Shown piece after piece: positions 6,122 to 8,475 of a DNA stretch of 8,475 bases. The notes beneath the pieces are model-generated. The model saw only the letters and a program-made list of their open reading frames with translations, ran no database searches and was not told the DNA's origin. Source of the stretch: Hydrogenophaga sp. (GTDB lineage: Bacteria; Pseudomonadota; Gammaproteobacteria; Burkholderiales; Burkholderiaceae_C). The stretch is from positions 1-8,475 of the forward strand of contig JAJNQE010000151.1 of NCBI GenBank assembly GCA_021154985.1, written 5' to 3'. The position numbers were made by a program, and so were the translations under genes. Every line of letters begins with the position of its first letter. The first letter of the stretch is position 1.

Positions 6122-6133
6122 ACGAACGGTCGT
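6122..6133. promoter_or_regulatory. Candidate operator palindrome upstream of the acyl-CoA dehydrogenase pair
   Basis: ACGAACGGTCGT is an imperfect palindrome (10 of 12 positions symmetric) just after the yceH stop and 66 bases before the dehydrogenase start. Palindromes of this ACGAnCG/CGnTCGT type are often bound by TetR-family regulators, many of which control acyl-CoA metabolism genes. No regulator gene is in the window and no clear -35/-10 pair is visible in the 78-bp gap, so this is a suggestion from pattern and position only. Confidence 0.3.
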
Positions 6134-6186
6134 GCCAAACTGCCCGGCGTTGTTCAATCTGCCGGCACATTTCCGTGGCGGCCACC

Positions 6187-6192
6187 AGGAGA
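6187..6192 (+). promoter_or_regulatory. Shine-Dalgarno that fixes the start of the first dehydrogenase gene
   Basis: AGGAGA lies 6 bases before the ATG at 6199. A GTG at 6175 is in frame and would add eight residues, but it precedes this site and has no ribosome binding site of its own. The second dehydrogenase gene begins with an almost identical leader, AGGAGACACTC followed by ATGGATTT, which supports the ATG at 6199. Confidence 0.8.
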
Positions 6193-6198
6193 CACCCC

Positions 6199-7380
6199 AT
6201 GGATTTGGCATTCACGCCCGAAGAGCAGGCGTTTCGCGAGGAGATCCGCGGCTGGGTCAAGGCCAACCTGCCCGCCGACATCGCCCACAAGGTCCACAAC
6301 GCGCTGCGCCTCTCGCGCGACGACATGCAGCGCTGGGCCAAGATCCTCGGCAAAAAGGGCTGGCTCGGCTGGGGCTGGCCCAAAGAGTTCGGCGGCCCGG
6401 GCTGGAACGCGGTGCAGAAGCACCTGTTTGAAGAAGAGTGCGCCCTGGCCGGCGCGCCCCGCGTCGTGCCCTTTGGCCCGGTGATGGTGGCGCCCGTGAT
6501 CATGGCGTTCGGCAACAAGGCGCAGCAAGAGCGCTTTTTGCCCGGCATCGCCAGCGGCGAGGTGTGGTGGAGCCAGGGCTACAGCGAACCGGGCTCCGGC
6601 TCCGACCTCGCTTCAGTGAAATGCCGCGCCGAGCGCCAGGGCGACAAATACATCGTCAACGGCCAGAAAACCTGGACCACGCTGGGCCAGTACGGCGAGT
6701 GGATCTTCTGCCTGGTGCGCACCAGCAACGAGGGCAAGCCGCAGACCGGCATCTCCTTCCTGCTGATCGACATGAAGTCGCCCGGCGTGTCGGTGCGACC
6801 CATCAAACTGCTCGACGGCGAGTGCGAGGTCAACGAGGTCTGGTTCGACAACGTCGAAGTGCCGGCCGAGAACCTGATCGGCGAAGAGAACAAGGGCTGG
6901 ACCTACGCCAAGCACCTGCTGAGCCACGAGCGCACCAACATCGCCGACGTGAACCGCGCCAAGCGCGAGCTGGAGCGCCTCAAGCGCATCGCCAAGGCGG
7001 AAGGCGTGTGGGACGACCTGCGCTTCCGCGACCAGATCGCCCTGCTCGAAGTCGACGTGGTGGCGCTGGAGATGATGGTGCTGCGCGTGCTCTCGGCCGA
7101 GAAGTCGGGCAAGAACTCGCTCGACATTGCTGGCCTGCTCAAGATCAAGGGCAGCGAGATCCAGCAGCGCTACAGCGAACTCATGATGCTGGCCGCCGGC
7201 CCCTACAGCCTGCCCTTCATCGAAGAAGCCATGGAAGCCGGCTGGCAAGGCGACTTCCCCGGCGGCGTCAACGCCAACGCGCCGCTCGCATCGACCTACT
7301 TCAACATGCGCAAGACCACCATCTACGGTGGCAGCAATGAAGTGCAACGCAACATCGTTGCGCAAACCGTTTTGGGCTGA
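6199..7380 (+). CDS. Acyl-CoA dehydrogenase, large subunit (PimC-like)
   Basis: This encodes a 393-residue FAD-dependent acyl-CoA dehydrogenase, catalysing alpha,beta-desaturation of an acyl-CoA in a beta-oxidation-type pathway. The N-terminal helical domain (about 1-120) is followed by the flavin and substrate segment GYSEPGSGSDLASV (127-140) and VNGQKTWTT (153-161) in the beta domain. The C-terminal helical domain ends in YGGSNEVQRNIVAQTVLG (376-393). The position that carries the catalytic Glu in medium-chain enzymes (YEGT) is Gly here. Glu244 in SHERTNIADV sits where isovaleryl-CoA and long-chain dehydrogenases carry their catalytic Glu, so it is the likely base. Together with the next gene it resembles the large and small subunits of pimeloyl-CoA dehydrogenase (PimC/PimD) and related heteromeric enzymes. 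The true substrate is unknown and could be another dicarboxylyl-, branched or aromatic-derived acyl-CoA. The second gene starts 10 bases after the stop, so the two are almost certainly cotranscribed and translationally coupled. Confidence 0.93.
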   Translation: MDLAFTPEEQAFREEIRGWVKANLPADIAHKVHNALRLSRDDMQRWAKILGKKGWLGWGWPKEFGGPGWNAVQKHLFEEECALAGAPRVVPFGPVMVAPVIMAFGNKAQQERFLPGIASGEVWWSQGYSEPGSGSDLASVKCRAERQGDKYIVNGQKTWTTLGQYGEWIFCLVRTSNEGKPQTGISFLLIDMKSPGVSVRPIKLLDGECEVNEVWFDNVEVPAENLIGEENKGWTYAKHLLSHERTNIADVNRAKRELERLKRIAKAEGVWDDLRFRDQIALLEVDVVALEMMVLRVLSAEKSGKNSLDIAGLLKIKGSEIQQRYSELMMLAAGPYSLPFIEEAMEAGWQGDFPGGVNANAPLASTYFNMRKTTIYGGSNEVQRNIVAQTVLG

Positions 7381-7390
7381 GGAGACACTC

Positions 7391-8475
7391 ATGGATTTCG
7401 ATTTTTCTGATGACCAGAGCGCGTTGCGCGAAGCCGTTCAAAAGTGGGTGGAGAAGGCCTACACCTTCGACCGGCACACCGCCATCGTGGCAGCGGGCGG
7501 CTTTGACCGCGCGGCCTACAACGAACTCGCAGAGCTCGGCCTGGCCGGCCTCTACGTGAGCGAGGACGACGGGGGCATGGGCATGGGCCCCATCGAGGGC
7601 ATGGTGGTGATGGAAGAGCTAGGGCGCGGCATCGTGCTCGAACCGCTTGCCCAGACCCTCATCACCTCGGGTGTGCTCGGCGGCTACGCGCCGGCCGACC
7701 TCAAGGCCGCGTGGCTGCCGCGCATGGCCTCGGGCGAAGCGCTGGTGGTGCTCGCGCACCAGGAGCGCAAGGCCCGCTACCAGCTCGACGTGTGCGCCAC
7801 CACCGCCACGCAGGCCGGCAGCGGCTGGACCCTGTCCGGCACCAAAAACGTGGTGTCCGCCGCCGACCAGGCCGACGCCTTTGTGGTGCCCGCCATGGCC
7901 GCCGGCAAACTGGGCCTGTTCCTGGTGGAGCGCACCGCTTCGGGCGTGAGCACCCGCGGCCACCACACGCAGGACGGAGGCCGCGCGGGTGACCTGTCGC
8001 TGAAAGACGCACCCGCCCAGCTGATCACCAGCGAAGGTCTGACCGCCCTCGAACACGGGGTGGACATCGGCATTGCCGCCACCTGCGCCGAAGCGGTGGG
8101 CGTGATGGACAAGACCCTGGCCATCACGGTCGAGTACATGAACACGCGCAAGCAGTTCGGCGTGGCCATCGCCAGCTTCCAGGCGCTGCGCCACCGTGTC
8201 GCGGACATGAAGATGCAGCTGGAACTGGCGCGCTCCATGAGCTACTACGCCAGCCTCAAGCTCAACGCACCGGCGCCCGAGCGCCGCGCAGCCATGGCGC
8301 GCGCCAAGGTTCAGTTGGGCACGTCGATGCGTTTCGTGGGCCAGCAGGCGGTGCAGCTGCACGGCGGCATGGGCATGACGGAAGAGCTCAGCATCGGCCA
8401 CTACTTCAAGCGCCTGACGATGATCGACACGATGTTTGGCAACGTCGACCATCACCTGAAGCGTTTCGGAGCCCT
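7391..8475 (+). CDS. Acyl-CoA dehydrogenase, small subunit (PimD-like), cut by the window end
   Basis: The first 361 residues are visible; by comparison with PimD-like proteins (about 380) only a short C-terminal piece is missing. The fold is recognisable: N-terminal helices with EDDGGMGMGPIEG (58-70), a beta domain with LSGTKNVVSAADQADAFVV (148-166), then YMNTRKQFGVAI (249-260) and QLHGGMGMTEE (322-332), the usual FAD-contact segments of the C-terminal domain. The canonical EPxxGSD loop of the large subunit is replaced by HQERKARYQL (123-132). The C-terminus reads IDTMFGNVDHHLKRF in place of the YxGSxE-type ending. The subunit therefore probably works only together with the upstream large subunit. 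The start is an ATG with GAGGAGA (7379-7385) overlapping the upstream stop. The first residues, MDFDFSDDQSALREAV, parallel those of the large subunit, consistent with an old gene duplication. Confidence 0.9.
   Translation, partial: MDFDFSDDQSALREAVQKWVEKAYTFDRHTAIVAAGGFDRAAYNELAELGLAGLYVSEDDGGMGMGPIEGMVVMEELGRGIVLEPLAQTLITSGVLGGYAPADLKAAWLPRMASGEALVVLAHQERKARYQLDVCATTATQAGSGWTLSGTKNVVSAADQADAFVVPAMAAGKLGLFLVERTASGVSTRGHHTQDGGRAGDLSLKDAPAQLITSEGLTALEHGVDIGIAATCAEAVGVMDKTLAITVEYMNTRKQFGVAIASFQALRHRVADMKMQLELARSMSYYASLKLNAPAPERRAAMARAKVQLGTSMRFVGQQAVQLHGGMGMTEELSIGHYFKRLTMIDTMFGNVDHHLKRFGA

Noticed and set aside
6160..6185. TGCCGGCA palindrome and GTGG-CGG-CCAC hairpin ahead of the first dehydrogenase gene.
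   Set aside because: They are short GC-rich symmetries expected by chance in this base composition; there is no supporting promoter or conservation evidence.
6175..6198. In-frame GTG start for the first dehydrogenase, eight codons earlier.
   Set aside because: The strong Shine-Dalgarno AGGAGA lies between this GTG and the ATG at 6199, and the ATG start matches the N-terminus of the partner subunit and of the family.
6613..8455. Long open frames on the minus strand opposite the two dehydrogenase genes.
   Set aside because: The sequences are full of His, Val, Gln and Ala, as expected for antisense of GC-rich genes, with no domain or ribosome binding site.

Overview
This window looks like ordinary chromosome from a GC-rich betaproteobacterium, most likely a member of the Comamonadaceae (Hydrogenophaga-, Acidovorax- or Variovorax-like). 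The basis is the protein character (zinc-free L33, YceH, an RsmB/NOP methyltransferase, a PimC/PimD-like acyl-CoA dehydrogenase pair) and a GC-rich extragenic repeat of a kind I associate with that family. The genus is inferred by eye, not by a search. Nearly all of the window is protein-coding. I see no tRNA, rRNA, CRISPR array, transposase, phage gene or integration scar.

Left part (1-354): the last codons of rpmB (L28), then rpmG (L33), both on the + strand. Two strong hairpin-plus-T-run terminators follow, one serving rpmG and one serving the convergent desaturase gene.

Middle part (352-5374): a membrane fatty acid desaturase (-) with a predicted promoter of its own, then an RsmB/NOP-family rRNA cytosine-C5 methyltransferase (-). 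Next come a REP-like GC-rich hairpin repeat, prfC (release factor 3, +), and purN (GAR formyltransferase, -). The stop codons of prfC and purN touch within one TGATCA palindrome. prfC lies against the direction of its flanking minus-strand genes, as if placed between purN and the methyltransferase gene.

Right part (5389-8475): yceH (DUF480, winged-helix protein, +) diverges from purN with only 14 bp between the start codons. It is followed by two tandem acyl-CoA dehydrogenase genes. The first is complete. The second is cut by the window end, probably only a few residues before its stop. They look like the large and small subunits of a heteromeric enzyme of the PimC/PimD type, with canonical flavin and active-site motifs divided unequally between them. 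A short imperfect palindrome upstream of the pair is a candidate operator for a TetR-type regulator.

The genes combine translation (L28, L33, RF3, rRNA methylation), purine synthesis (PurN) and lipid or acyl-CoA metabolism (desaturase, acyl-CoA dehydrogenases). I found no convincing new multi-gene system. The observations most worth a second look are the REP-like element, the paired dehydrogenases with their candidate operator, and the unusually tight gene junctions.
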